From: Candidatus Omnitrophota bacterium
Lineage (GTDB): Bacteria > Omnitrophota > Gorgyraeia > Gygaellales > Profunditerraquicolaceae
NCBI GenBank assembly: GCA_016867095.1
Contig: VGKK01000030.1
Span: 1-11,414, forward strand
Direction: 5' to 3'
Length of the DNA: 11,414 bases
Of the stretch, positions 5,717-11,414 are shown piece after piece (position 1 is the stretch's first letter; every line of letters starts with the position of its first letter). The notes beneath the pieces were generated by a model, which saw nothing but the letters and a program-made list of their open reading frames with translations, did no database searches and had not been told where the DNA came from. The position numbers were made by a program, and so were the translations under genes.

Positions 5717-7699
5717 GTGGAAAAATTTAAGTTAGTCTCAAAATTTAAGCCCTGCGGAGACCAACCGCAGGCAATCCGGAAATTGCGCGATTCTATTTCG
5801 CGCGGCGAGCAATACCAGACATTAGTAGGAGTTACCGGTTCGGGAAAGACCTTTACCTTGGCCAATGTCGTGGCCGAAGTAAATTTACCCACTCTGGTAA
5901 TTTCCCATAATAAGACTCTAGCCGCGCAGTTATATTCGGAGTTTAAGGAGTTCTTTCCCCAAAACGCCGTAGAATATTTTGTCAGTTATTACGATTATTA
6001 CCAGCCCGAGGCGTATATCCCTTCCACGGATACCTATATTGAGAAGGATTCTTCTATCAATGACCGCCTGGACCGTTTAAGGCTTTCGGCAACTTCCAGC
6101 CTGATGTCGCGCCGCGACGTTTTAATCGTGGCTTCGGTTTCCTGTATTTATAACCTCGGTTCGCCCCAGGACTATCGCGAATTACTGGTTTTTATTGAGA
6201 AAGGCCAGCAGATTGACCGCGACGAGCTGATTTTACGCCTTGTCCAGATTCAATACGAAAGAAACGACTATGAATTTATCCGGGGTAAATTGCGGGTGCG
6301 CGGAGATGTGGTTGAGGTATATCCTTCTTATGCCGAAATAGCTGTACGGATAGAATTTTTACAGGACCGGGTGCAGGGGATTTTTCAGTTTAATCCGGTC
6401 TCAGGCGAAATGATAGCGTCATTAGATAAAATAGCGGTCTATCCGGCCAAGCATTTCATCGTTTCCGGAGAGAGGATTGATTCCGCGCTGGAGAGCATTG
6501 GGCGGGAATTAGACGAGCAGCTGAAAATTTTACGAAGCAGGAATAAATTATTGGAAGCCCAGCGCCTGGAGTCGCGCACGCATTATGACTTGGAGATGCT
6601 TAAGGAGATCGGTTATTGCCACGGGATTGAGAATTATTCCCGGCATTTATCCGGCCGGCCCAGCGGTTCCCGTCCGTATTGCCTGATTGACTATTTCCCA
6701 GAAAATTTTTTAGTGGTTATTGACGAGTCGCACGCCACCATCCCGCAGTTGCACAGTATGTATGAGGGCGACCGGGCCAGAAAAGAGATACTGGTGGAAT
6801 ACGGCTTTCGCCTTGCTTCTTGTTTGGATAACCGGCCTTTAAAGTTTGCCGAGTTTGAAGGGTTTTTGAAGCAGGCGGTTTTTGTTTCGGCTACGCCTGA
6901 TGATTATGAAATAAAAAAGAGCCGGGCCAATATTATTGAGCAGGTTATCCGGCCAACAGGCCTGGTGGACCCGGAGATTATCGTCAGGCCCAGCCAAGGC
7001 CAAATTGAGGATTTGATTGCCGAGATAAAAAAGCGCGCCCAGCGCAGCGAGAGAGTTTTAGTCACTACGCTCACCAAGCGGATGGCCGAAGACCTGACTA
7101 CCTACCTTAAAGAGAAGGGATTAAGGGTAAGGTACCTGCATTCTGAGATTGAAACTATTGAGCGCTCCAAAATCCTGCGGGAATTAAGGCAAAAAGAATT
7201 TGACTGCCTGGTAGGGATAAATTTGTTAAGGGAAGGCCTGGATTTGCCGGAGGTTTCTCTGGTGGCAATTTTGGACGCGGATAAGGAAGGATTTTTGCGT
7301 TCCGCCACTTCCCTCATTCAAGTGGCTGGCCGCGCCGCGCGCAACATTAACGGGGCGGTAGTGATGTACGCCGATACGGTTACCGGCTCAATGAAAAAGG
7401 CCATTACCGAGAGTAACCGCAGAAGAAAGATACAGCTGGAGTTTAACCAGAAGAATAAGATTACCCCGCGCTCTATCCAAAAGGCGATCAGGCAAGGGAT
7501 AGAGGATTTAGAGGAGGCAGAGGGATTTGTGCAGGAGCTGACCGGAGAGGACAAGGACGAATATGAGTTGAATAAGTATATCTCCGAGTTAGAATATGAA
7601 ATGGAGCTGGCAGCCAGAAACCTGCAATTTGAAAAGGCAGCCGTTTTAAGAGATAAGATAAAAGAAGCAAAGTTACTAACAGTTACTAAAGACAAGTAA
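5717..7699 (+). CDS. uvrB: UvrABC excision nuclease subunit B
   Basis: UvrB is the DNA-damage verification helicase of nucleotide excision repair: it is loaded by UvrA, opens DNA with its beta-hairpin and recruits UvrC. The sequence shows FKPCGDQPQAI, Walker A GVTGSGKT at residues 38-45, the tyrosine-rich hairpin YFVSYYDYYQPEAYIP near 90-106, DESH (Walker B) at 336-339, and the helicase motifs TTLTKRMAEDL, LVGINLLREGLDLPEVSLV and QVAGRAARN. The C-terminus carries the UvrC-interacting UVR domain (ISELEYEMELAARNLQFEKAAVLRDKIKEA, near 625-655). The 660-residue length is normal. The start is GTG at 5717, one base after the nadC stop and without a clear Shine-Dalgarno, so coupled reinitiation is likely. 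The last residues (KLLTVTKDK) are encoded by the repeat that continues into the spacer, so the tail is probably repeat-derived. I see no SOS box. Confidence 0.97.
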   Translation: MEKFKLVSKFKPCGDQPQAIRKLRDSISRGEQYQTLVGVTGSGKTFTLANVVAEVNLPTLVISHNKTLAAQLYSEFKEFFPQNAVEYFVSYYDYYQPEAYIPSTDTYIEKDSSINDRLDRLRLSATSSLMSRRDVLIVASVSCIYNLGSPQDYRELLVFIEKGQQIDRDELILRLVQIQYERNDYEFIRGKLRVRGDVVEVYPSYAEIAVRIEFLQDRVQGIFQFNPVSGEMIASLDKIAVYPAKHFIVSGERIDSALESIGRELDEQLKILRSRNKLLEAQRLESRTHYDLEMLKEIGYCHGIENYSRHLSGRPSGSRPYCLIDYFPENFLVVIDESHATIPQLHSMYEGDRARKEILVEYGFRLASCLDNRPLKFAEFEGFLKQAVFVSATPDDYEIKKSRANIIEQVIRPTGLVDPEIIVRPSQGQIEDLIAEIKKRAQRSERVLVTTLTKRMAEDLTTYLKEKGLRVRYLHSEIETIERSKILRELRQKEFDCLVGINLLREGLDLPEVSLVAILDADKEGFLRSATSLIQVAGRAARNINGAVVMYADTVTGSMKKAITESNRRRKIQLEFNQKNKITPRSIQKAIRQGIEDLEEAEGFVQELTGEDKDEYELNKYISELEYEMELAARNLQFEKAAVLRDKIKEAKLLTVTKDK

Positions 7700-7780
7700 A
7701 AAAATAATTTGGTTACTAGCAGTTACTACCAGTTACAAAAACGCAACTGTTAGTAACAAACAAGTTGCCATTAGTAACTG
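7671..7780. repeat. Bipolar AGTTACTA-type repeat from the uvrB tail to coaX
   Basis: Direct units AGTTACTAAC (7671-7680), AGTTACTAAA (7681-7690), GGTTACTAGC (7711-7720), AGTTACTACC (7721-7730) and AGTTACAAAA (7731-7740) are spaced at 10 bp. They face inverted copies GTTAGTAAC (7749-7757) and TTAGTAACTG (7771-7780). CAGTTACTAA at 7680-7689 is perfectly complementary to 7771-7780. The array starts inside the last codons of uvrB and ends 16 bp before the coaX start. It could fold in RNA but lacks a terminator U-tract. A unit of about 10 bp differs from the 7-8 bp units elsewhere in the window. Confidence 0.85.
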
Positions 7781-7796
7781 ATATTAACCGATTAAT

Positions 7797-8537
7797 ATGC
7801 TACTAGCCATCGATATAGGTAACACTAATATTAGCTTCGGGGTATTTAAAGGCCGGGGCCTGGCTAAAAGATTCAATATCTCGACCAGAGATTATAAACT
7901 GGCTAAATTAGAGGCTAGATTGGCCGGGCTTGACATAGGCCAGGTAGTAATTTGCAGCGTAGTCCCGCAAATTACCGGGAGATTAGCCAGGGACCTGAAG
8001 GGCTTATCCGGCAGGCGGCCCTATATTATAGGTAAGGATATCTTGGTGCCGTTGAAGAATCTTTACCGCCGTCCCCGGCAGGTCGGCCAGGACCGGCTGG
8101 TAAATGCCTATGCCGGAGTGAGACTTTATGGCGCGCCTTTAATTGTGGTGGATTTTGGCACTGCCGTTACCTTTGATGTAGTTTCAAAGAATAAGGAGTA
8201 TTTGGGGGGGATGATTTTGCCGGGCTTGGGGATTTCATTGGAGGCGCTGGCTGAGCGTACAGCGCTTTTACCCCGGATAAAGTTAGGAAAGCCCGCGGAA
8301 TTTATCGGCCGCGATACCCGCGCCAGCATGTTAAGCGGTATAGTCTATGGCTTTGCCGCGCTGAGTGATGATTTGGCGCTTAGGATAAAAGAAAAGATTA
8401 GGCAGAAAGCCCTGGTTATCGGTACCGGCGGCAATATTAATATTATTGCCCGATACTGCAGGGGGCTGGATAAAATAGACCGGGATTTAACCCTGAAGGG
8501 ATTAAGTTTATTAGAAAATCTTAAAAAAAGTGCTTGA
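7797..8537 (+). CDS. coaX: Type III pantothenate kinase
   Basis: CoaX phosphorylates pantothenate to 4'-phosphopantothenate, the first step from vitamin B5 to coenzyme A. It belongs to the ASKHA fold and is unrelated to CoaA. The N-terminal phosphate-binding motif DIGNTN is at residues 6-11, GQDR with its pantothenate-site Asp at 97-100, and DFGTA at 119-123, followed by GGMILPG and a C-terminal TGGN phosphate motif. Length (246 residues) is typical. The start is fixed by the canonical MLLAIDIGNTN opening. No Shine-Dalgarno precedes it: the upstream bases are the end of the repeat block and AT-rich sequence. The stop codon TGA at 8535-8537 lies inside the -35 box of the groES promoter, so the two genes are packed as tightly as possible while remaining separate transcription units. 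Type III enzymes are known to escape CoA feedback inhibition and to need a monovalent cation. Confidence 0.95.
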   Translation: MLLAIDIGNTNISFGVFKGRGLAKRFNISTRDYKLAKLEARLAGLDIGQVVICSVVPQITGRLARDLKGLSGRRPYIIGKDILVPLKNLYRRPRQVGQDRLVNAYAGVRLYGAPLIVVDFGTAVTFDVVSKNKEYLGGMILPGLGISLEALAERTALLPRIKLGKPAEFIGRDTRASMLSGIVYGFAALSDDLALRIKEKIRQKALVIGTGGNINIIARYCRGLDKIDRDLTLKGLSLLENLKKSA

Positions 8538-8561
8538 CAAAATATTTTTTTCTTTTATAAT
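8534..8561 (+). promoter_or_regulatory. Consensus sigma-70-type promoter of groESL
   Basis: TTGACA at 8534-8539 and TATAAT at 8556-8561 are both perfect consensus hexamers, separated by 16 bp. The spacer is almost pure A/T. The -35 box contains the coaX stop codon and the last base of the -10 box is the first base of the CIRCE operator, so HrcA binding would cover the expected start point near 8568. This places vegetative promoter strength under heat-shock repression. Confidence 0.93.
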
Positions 8562-8587
8562 TAGCACTCTGGAAATTAGAGTGCTAA
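8561..8587 (+). promoter_or_regulatory. CIRCE operator (HrcA-binding site)
   Basis: TTAGCACTC at 8561-8569 and GAGTGCTAA at 8579-8587 are exact copies of both CIRCE half-sites with the standard 9-bp spacer. CIRCE is the operator bound by the repressor HrcA, whose folding depends on GroESL, giving feedback control of chaperonin level. The site overlaps the promoter's start region. No hrcA gene is present in the window. Confidence 0.98.
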
Positions 8588-8590
8588 TAG

Positions 8591-8671
8591 TTCGACTTCA
8601 TCCTTGCGTAAGCTCAAGGATATTTCGCTCACTATTAGTCCTCAAGCGAGCGAAGCGAGTCGAAGGACTAA
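8591..8671 (+). promoter_or_regulatory. Structured 5' leader of groES with nested or alternative hairpins
   Basis: Between CIRCE and the groES ribosome site are several complementary segments. ATCCTTG (8600-8606) pairs with CAAGGAT (8615-8621). TTCGCTC (8624-8630) pairs with GAGCGAA (8648-8654). TTAGTCCT (8635-8642) pairs with AGGACTAA (8664-8671). TTCGACT (8591-8597) pairs with AGTCGAA (8658-8664). The last three compete with one another, so more than one fold is possible. The strong ribosome site directly downstream stays unpaired in all of these. A role as a thermosensor or mRNA stabiliser is conjecture; it may instead be an inserted repeat. Confidence 0.6.
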
Positions 8672-8682
8672 CATAAGAAAAA

Positions 8683-8692
8683 GGAGGAGGTG
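8683..8692 (+). promoter_or_regulatory. Very strong Shine-Dalgarno of groES
   Basis: GGAGGAGGTG, with AGGAGGTG at 8685-8692, is nearly fully complementary to the 16S rRNA 3' end and lies 6 nt before the ATG at 8699. It is far stronger than the sites of the other genes in the window, consistent with high expression. Confidence 0.88.
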
Positions 8693-8698
8693 TAGGAG

Positions 8699-8989
8699 AT
8701 GAATATTCAACCATTGGCAGACCGCGTCGTGATTAAGCCTTTAGAGGCGGAAAATAAGACTAAGGGCGGCATTGTGCTGCCGGATATGGCCAAAGAGAAG
8801 CCCCAGGAAGGCAGGGTTGTGGCTGTCGGTAAAGGCAAGGTTTTGGAAAATGGCTCGGTGCATGCGCCGGAGGTAAAGGTCGGCGATAAGGTACTCTACG
8901 GAAAATATTCAGGCAATGAGATTACCACCAAGGAAGGCGAAGAATTATTGATTATGCGCGAAGAGGATATTTTGGCAATAGTAAAGTAA
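8699..8989 (+). CDS. groES: Co-chaperonin GroES (Cpn10)
   Basis: GroES is the heptameric lid that caps GroEL in the ATP-bound state and encloses the folding substrate in the cytoplasm. The 96-residue product has the normal size and fold signatures: IQPLADRVVIKPLEAE at the N-terminus, the mobile loop near residues 17-33 with the GroEL-contacting IVL (25-27) in KGGIVLPD, then GRVVAVGKGKV, VKVGDKVLYGKYSGNEI and a terminal LLIMREEDILAIV. The ATG follows an excellent ribosome site. It is the first gene of a CIRCE-controlled operon. It is separated from groEL by 190 bp, longer than usual for this pair, and that spacer is full of hairpins. Confidence 0.98.
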   Translation: MNIQPLADRVVIKPLEAENKTKGGIVLPDMAKEKPQEGRVVAVGKGKVLENGSVHAPEVKVGDKVLYGKYSGNEITTKEGEELLIMREEDILAIVK

Positions 8990-8993
8990 GTGA

Positions 8994-9052
8994 GGCCATA
9001 AGTTATGGAGATAGATATTTTTAATAATACAGACGACATAACTTATATGGCC
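8994..9052 (+). repeat. Hairpin 1 in the groES-groEL spacer
   Basis: GGCCATAAGTTATG (8994-9007) pairs with CATAACTTATATGGCC (9037-9052), leaving a two-base bulge and a loop of 29 bases. It begins five bases after the groES stop. No U-tract follows, so it is unlikely to terminate transcription. Its ATAAGTTATG core recurs in hairpin 3. Confidence 0.75.
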
Positions 9053-9059
9053 GAACTTA

Positions 9060-9112
9060 CCCAGCACTAATTTTTGTAATTGGGCTGGTAGGTTTTGAAA
9101 ATTAGTGCTGGG
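9060..9112 (+). repeat. Hairpin 2 in the groES-groEL spacer, 15-bp perfect stem
   Basis: CCCAGCACTAATTTT (9060-9074) is the exact reverse complement of AAAATTAGTGCTGGG (9098-9112), with a 23-base loop. The stem is the longest perfect one in the window and is followed by mixed sequence, not a T-run. It may set the groES:groEL ratio by RNA processing or stabilisation; that is inference. Confidence 0.8.
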
Positions 9113-9120
9113 TTAAATTC

Positions 9121-9162
9121 GCACAATAACTTACTCACACTTCGTGTTCGTAAGTTATGTGC
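9121..9162 (+). repeat. Hairpin 3, immediately before the groEL ribosome site
   Basis: GCACAATAACTTAC (9121-9134) pairs with GTAAGTTATGTGC (9150-9162) with one bulged base. Inside it ACAC (9137-9140) can pair with GTGT (9144-9147). The hairpin ends six bases before the AAAGGAGG of groEL, leaving that site single-stranded. Its arms can also pair with the arms of hairpin 1, which share the ATAAGTTATG core. Confidence 0.75.
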
Positions 9163-9179
9163 TCATTAAAGGAGGATTT

Positions 9180-10814
9180 ATGGCAAAGCAATTGTTATTT
9201 AAGGATGAAGGCCGCAGAAAAATCTTAAGCGGCGTAGAGCAGTTGGCCGCGGCGGTAAAGGTAACGCTTGGCCCAAAGGGCCGCAACGTAGTTATTGATA
9301 AGAAATTCGGCTCGCCCACCATCACCAAGGACGGCGTGACCGTAGCCAAGGAAGTTGACCTGGAAGACCCCTATGAGAATATGGGCGCCCAGATGGTTAA
9401 GGAGGTAGCGGAGAAGACTTCGGATATTGCCGGCGACGGCACCACCACCGCTACAGTGCTGGCAGAGGCGATTTATCGCGAAGGCCTCAAGAACGTTACT
9501 GCTGGAGCCAACCCTATGGCCTTAAAGCGCGGGATTGAAAAGGCGGTAGAAAAGGTAATTGAGGAATTAAAAAAGCTTTCTACCCCGATTAAAGATAAAA
9601 AAGAAGTAGCCCAGGTAGCTTCTATTGCCGCTAATTGCGATAACGCCATCGGCGATTTGATTGCCGAGGCAATGGACAAGGTCGGCAAGGACGGGGTAAT
9701 TACCGTTGAGGAAGCCAAGTCCATGGCTACTACCTTAGAAGTGGTGGAGGGTATGCAGTTTGACCAGGGTTATTTATCCCCTTATTTTGTCACTGATGCC
9801 GAAAGAATGGAATGCATTTTAGATGAGCCTTATATCCTAATCCACGAAAAAAAGATATCTTCCCTCAAGGACCTTTTGCCCTTATTGGAGAAGATTGCCC
9901 GCACCGGCAAGCCGCTTTTAATTATTGCCGAGGAAGTAGAAGGCGAGGCCCTGGCAACGCTGGTGGTAAATAAGCTCAAAGGCACATTTATCTCCTGCGC
10001 GGTAAAGGCCCCGGGCTACGGCGACAGGCGCCGCGCGATGTTGGAGGATATTGCCGTATTGACCGGCGGCGACCCGATTACCGAAGACCGCGGGATAAAA
10101 CTGGATACAGTTGACCTTGACGAGCTCGGCCGGGCAAAAAGGGTTAAGATTGACAAGGAAAATACCACGATTGTGGAAGGCGCCGGCAAGACCGCCGCGA
10201 TTAACGGCAGGATTGCCCAGCTGAAGAAACAAATTGAAGATACAGACTCGGATTACGATAAGGAGAAATTGCAAGAACGCCTGGCCAAGCTTTCCGGGGG
10301 CGTGGCAGTAATCAACGTGGGCGCGGCTACCGAAACGGAAATGAAGGAAAAGAAGGCCCGCGTGGAAGACGCCCTGCATGCTACCCGCGCAGCCGTGGAA
10401 GAGGGGATAATTCCCGGCGGCGGCGTAGGCTTGGTGCGCGCTATCCCGGTATTAGAGAAATTGAAACTGGAGCAGGATGAAAAAATCGGGGTAGATATTG
10501 TCAAGCGTTCCTTGGAAGAGCCGATTAGGCAATTGGCGCAAAACGCCGGCTTGGAAGGCTCGGTAGTGGTGCAGCGGGTAAAGCAGGAAAAAACCAATAT
10601 CGGTTATGATGTTAACCAGGATGTTTATGTAGATATGATTAGCGCCGGGGTAATTGACCCGACCAAGGTTACGCGTTCGGCATTACAAAACGCTTCCAGC
10701 GTGGCCGCCTTATTATTAATGACTGAAGCGCTGGTTACGGAAAAACCGGATAAAGAAGAGAAAATGCCGCCTATGCCACCCGGAGGCGGTTATGGCGCAG
10801 GAGGCATGTATTAA
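9180..10814 (+). CDS. groEL: Chaperonin GroEL (Cpn60)
   Basis: GroEL is the 14-mer double-ring ATPase that folds proteins under the GroES lid. The 544-residue product carries KVTLGPKGRNVVI near residues 27-39, TKDGVTVAKE with the ATP-site Asp at 51, DGTTTATVLA from residue 86, and VEDALHATRAAVEEG with the catalytic Asp that corresponds to Asp398 of E. coli, followed by IIPGGGVGLVRA. The tail ends in MPPMPPGGGYGAGGMY, a Gly/Met-rich flexible end of different composition from the GGM repeats of E. coli. The ATG at 9180 is chosen because AAAGGAGG lies at 9168-9175 and the family starts MAKQLLF; an in-frame ATG at 9144 lies inside hairpin 3 and would add 12 non-homologous residues. It is the second gene of the CIRCE-controlled operon, followed by a heptamer array and a strong terminator. 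Confidence 0.98.
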   Translation: MAKQLLFKDEGRRKILSGVEQLAAAVKVTLGPKGRNVVIDKKFGSPTITKDGVTVAKEVDLEDPYENMGAQMVKEVAEKTSDIAGDGTTTATVLAEAIYREGLKNVTAGANPMALKRGIEKAVEKVIEELKKLSTPIKDKKEVAQVASIAANCDNAIGDLIAEAMDKVGKDGVITVEEAKSMATTLEVVEGMQFDQGYLSPYFVTDAERMECILDEPYILIHEKKISSLKDLLPLLEKIARTGKPLLIIAEEVEGEALATLVVNKLKGTFISCAVKAPGYGDRRRAMLEDIAVLTGGDPITEDRGIKLDTVDLDELGRAKRVKIDKENTTIVEGAGKTAAINGRIAQLKKQIEDTDSDYDKEKLQERLAKLSGGVAVINVGAATETEMKEKKARVEDALHATRAAVEEGIIPGGGVGLVRAIPVLEKLKLEQDEKIGVDIVKRSLEEPIRQLAQNAGLEGSVVVQRVKQEKTNIGYDVNQDVYVDMISAGVIDPTKVTRSALQNASSVAALLLMTEALVTEKPDKEEKMPPMPPGGGYGAGGMY

Positions 10815-10815
10815 A

Positions 10816-10850
10816 AATTAGTAATTAGTATTTAGTAATTAGTAATTAGA
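10816..10850 (+). repeat. Heptamer array after groEL
   Basis: Five units start at 10816, 10823, 10830, 10837 and 10844: AATTAGT, AATTAGT, ATTTAGT, AATTAGT and AATTAGA. The 5 x 7 bp architecture matches the two arrays inside nadC, here in non-coding sequence between the groEL stop and its terminator. It lacks an inverted partner. Confidence 0.9.
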
Positions 10851-10852
10851 TG

Positions 10853-10888
10853 AAGGGCGAGGGAGAGTATTCCTTCGCCCTTATTTTT
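10853..10888 (+). terminator. Intrinsic terminator of the groESL operon
   Basis: AAGGGCGAGGGA (10853-10864) pairs with TCCTTCGCCCTT (10871-10882) in a 12-bp GC-rich stem with one G-U pair and a six-base loop (GAGTAT). One A and a run of five T (10884-10888) follow. This is a classical rho-independent terminator that separates groEL from the pilin gene. Confidence 0.93.
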
Positions 10889-10890
10889 AC

Positions 10891-10919
10891 TGGACAAGGC
10901 AGAAATAAAGTGCTATAAA
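10891..10919 (+). promoter_or_regulatory. Probable promoter of the pilin gene (extended -10)
   Basis: TGGACA at 10891-10896 (5 of 6 consensus bases) and TATAAA at 10914-10919 are spaced by 17 bp, with a TGn extended -10 element at 10911-10913. It lies directly after the terminator. Predicted initiation at about 10925-10927 would fall on the start codon, implying a leaderless mRNA, unless the true promoter is elsewhere. Confidence 0.6.
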
Positions 10920-10926
10920 AGGTAAT

Positions 10927-11376
10927 ATGCCTGAAAACGCGAATTTTAAAGGATTTACGCTGGTGGAAATTATGCTGGTTACGGCAGTCCTCGGCGTATT
11001 AGCCTCATTGGCTTTGCCGGGCCTGACCAGGGTCAAGGCCAGGGCAAACGAATCCGCGGCCAGGGCCGCCCTAAAGACCATTGCCTCGGCCCAGCTTTCT
11101 TATCGCGTCACTCACCAAACTTACGCCGAGCTGGGCGATTTAGGCAATGATACACCGCCTTATATTGACGATAATTTAGCCAGCGGAGTGAAAAATAATT
11201 ACGATTTTACTTCCAGCGGCGATGCCAATAGTTTTGTGGCGGCTGCCGTGCCTTCATCTAATACCACGCCCATACGCAGTTTCTGTATCACTGAAGACGG
11301 CGTATTAAGGACTAGTCCTGCGATTACCAGCGATATCGGGCATGACGACTGCCAAGGCTATGTTAGCGCGGAATAA
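10927..11376 (+). CDS. Type IV pilin / type II secretion pseudopilin-like protein
   Basis: This 149-residue protein starts with a short leader (MPENANFKG) followed by the prepilin peptidase site G-FTLVE. Cleavage after Gly9 would leave Phe at +1 (residue 10) and the conserved Glu at +5 (residue 14). Residues 10-30 form the hydrophobic N-terminal helix that anchors pilin in the inner membrane and packs in the fibre core. NESAARAALKTIASAQLSYR continues the amphipathic helix. The small globular head has YIDDNLASGVKNNYDF and SFCITEDGVLR, and cysteines at 120 and 142 that could form a C-terminal disulfide loop. The layout resembles pilins I associate with Omnitrophota and related MAGs, so it may be a major pilin or a GspG/PilE-like minor pilin; I cannot choose. 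The ATG is the only possible start, because an in-frame TAA lies at 10906-10908. It has its own promoter. No assembly ATPase or prepilin peptidase gene is in the window. Confidence 0.88.
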   Translation: MPENANFKGFTLVEIMLVTAVLGVLASLALPGLTRVKARANESAARAALKTIASAQLSYRVTHQTYAELGDLGNDTPPYIDDNLASGVKNNYDFTSSGDANSFVAAAVPSSNTTPIRSFCITEDGVLRTSPAITSDIGHDDCQGYVSAE

Positions 11377-11414
11377 GCGGAAAAATAGAGTAGTTTCCCC
11401 AAAATTTAGACTGG

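Noticed and set aside
7318..7695. Antisense open frame opposite the uvrB 3' end (125 codons)
   Set aside because: Its serine-rich composition is the mirror of uvrB coding sequence, and it has no family motif or ribosome site I can support.
7765..7798. Promoter for coaX using TTGCCA as the -35 box
   Set aside because: No acceptable -10 hexamer occurs at 16-18 bp spacing; the nearest AT-rich hexamer overlaps the start codon.
9060..9112. Second CIRCE site or attenuator before groEL
   Set aside because: It shares only the AGCACT/AGTGCT core with CIRCE, the arms are 23 bases apart instead of 9, and no T-run follows to make it a terminator.
9144..9179. Upstream in-frame ATG giving a 12-residue longer GroEL
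   Set aside because: The extension is not GroEL-like, the ATG lies inside a hairpin, and AAAGGAGG precedes the ATG at 9180.
9918..10379. Long antisense open frame within groEL (153 codons)
   Set aside because: It lies fully opposite conserved GroEL coding sequence, has no recognisable domain, and is a typical codon-bias shadow.

Overview
The window is a stretch of housekeeping genes, all on the + strand, from what is probably an uncultured bacterium. My best guess is the candidate phylum Omnitrophota (OP3) or a close relative. This is inference from the style of the type IV pilin (a short leader, then GFTLVEIMLV and NESAARAALKTIASAQLSYR), the gene mix, and the many short tandem repeats inside and between genes. 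The sequence alone does not prove the taxonomy.

Layout. (1) Positions 1-367 hold the 3' end of an aspartate kinase (lysC), followed by a 147-bp spacer made largely of heptamer units in opposing orientation. (2) cimA (citramalate synthase), valS (valyl-tRNA synthetase), nadC (quinolinate phosphoribosyltransferase) and uvrB (excision nuclease subunit B) form a tight block: cimA/valS overlap by 11 bp, valS/nadC by 14 bp, and nadC/uvrB are 1 bp apart, so they are very likely co-transcribed and translationally coupled. (3) A 97-bp repeat-rich spacer leads to coaX (type III pantothenate kinase). (4) A consensus sigma-70-type promoter whose -35 box contains the coaX stop codon overlaps a perfect CIRCE operator (HrcA site) and drives groES-groEL. 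The operon has an unusually structured 5' leader and a 190-bp hairpin-rich intercistronic spacer, and ends in a strong intrinsic terminator. (5) A separate promoter precedes a small type IV pilin / pseudopilin gene. The last 38 bases hold nothing I can assign.

How the genes work together. lysC and cimA both feed branched-chain and aspartate-family amino acid synthesis: the kinase feeds lysine, threonine and methionine, and citramalate synthase opens a threonine-independent route to isoleucine. nadC (NAD) and coaX (CoA) are cofactor genes. valS, uvrB and groESL are core information-processing and proteostasis genes. The grouping looks like ordinary bacterial housekeeping operons, not a defence or mobile island.

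The striking feature is the repeats. At least six short arrays of 7-bp or 8-bp units interrupt the valS and nadC reading frames without breaking them, always between conserved motifs where a surface loop is expected. Related arrays with 7-bp or roughly 10-bp units fill the lysC-cimA, uvrB-coaX and post-groEL spacers, and hairpin-forming repeats occupy the groESL leader and the groES-groEL spacer. Unit sequence differs from locus to locus, but period and copy number (usually 4 or 5) are nearly constant. Several arrays are bipolar, with one set of units facing an inverted set. I know of no named element that fits all of these, and this is the main candidate for something undescribed here.
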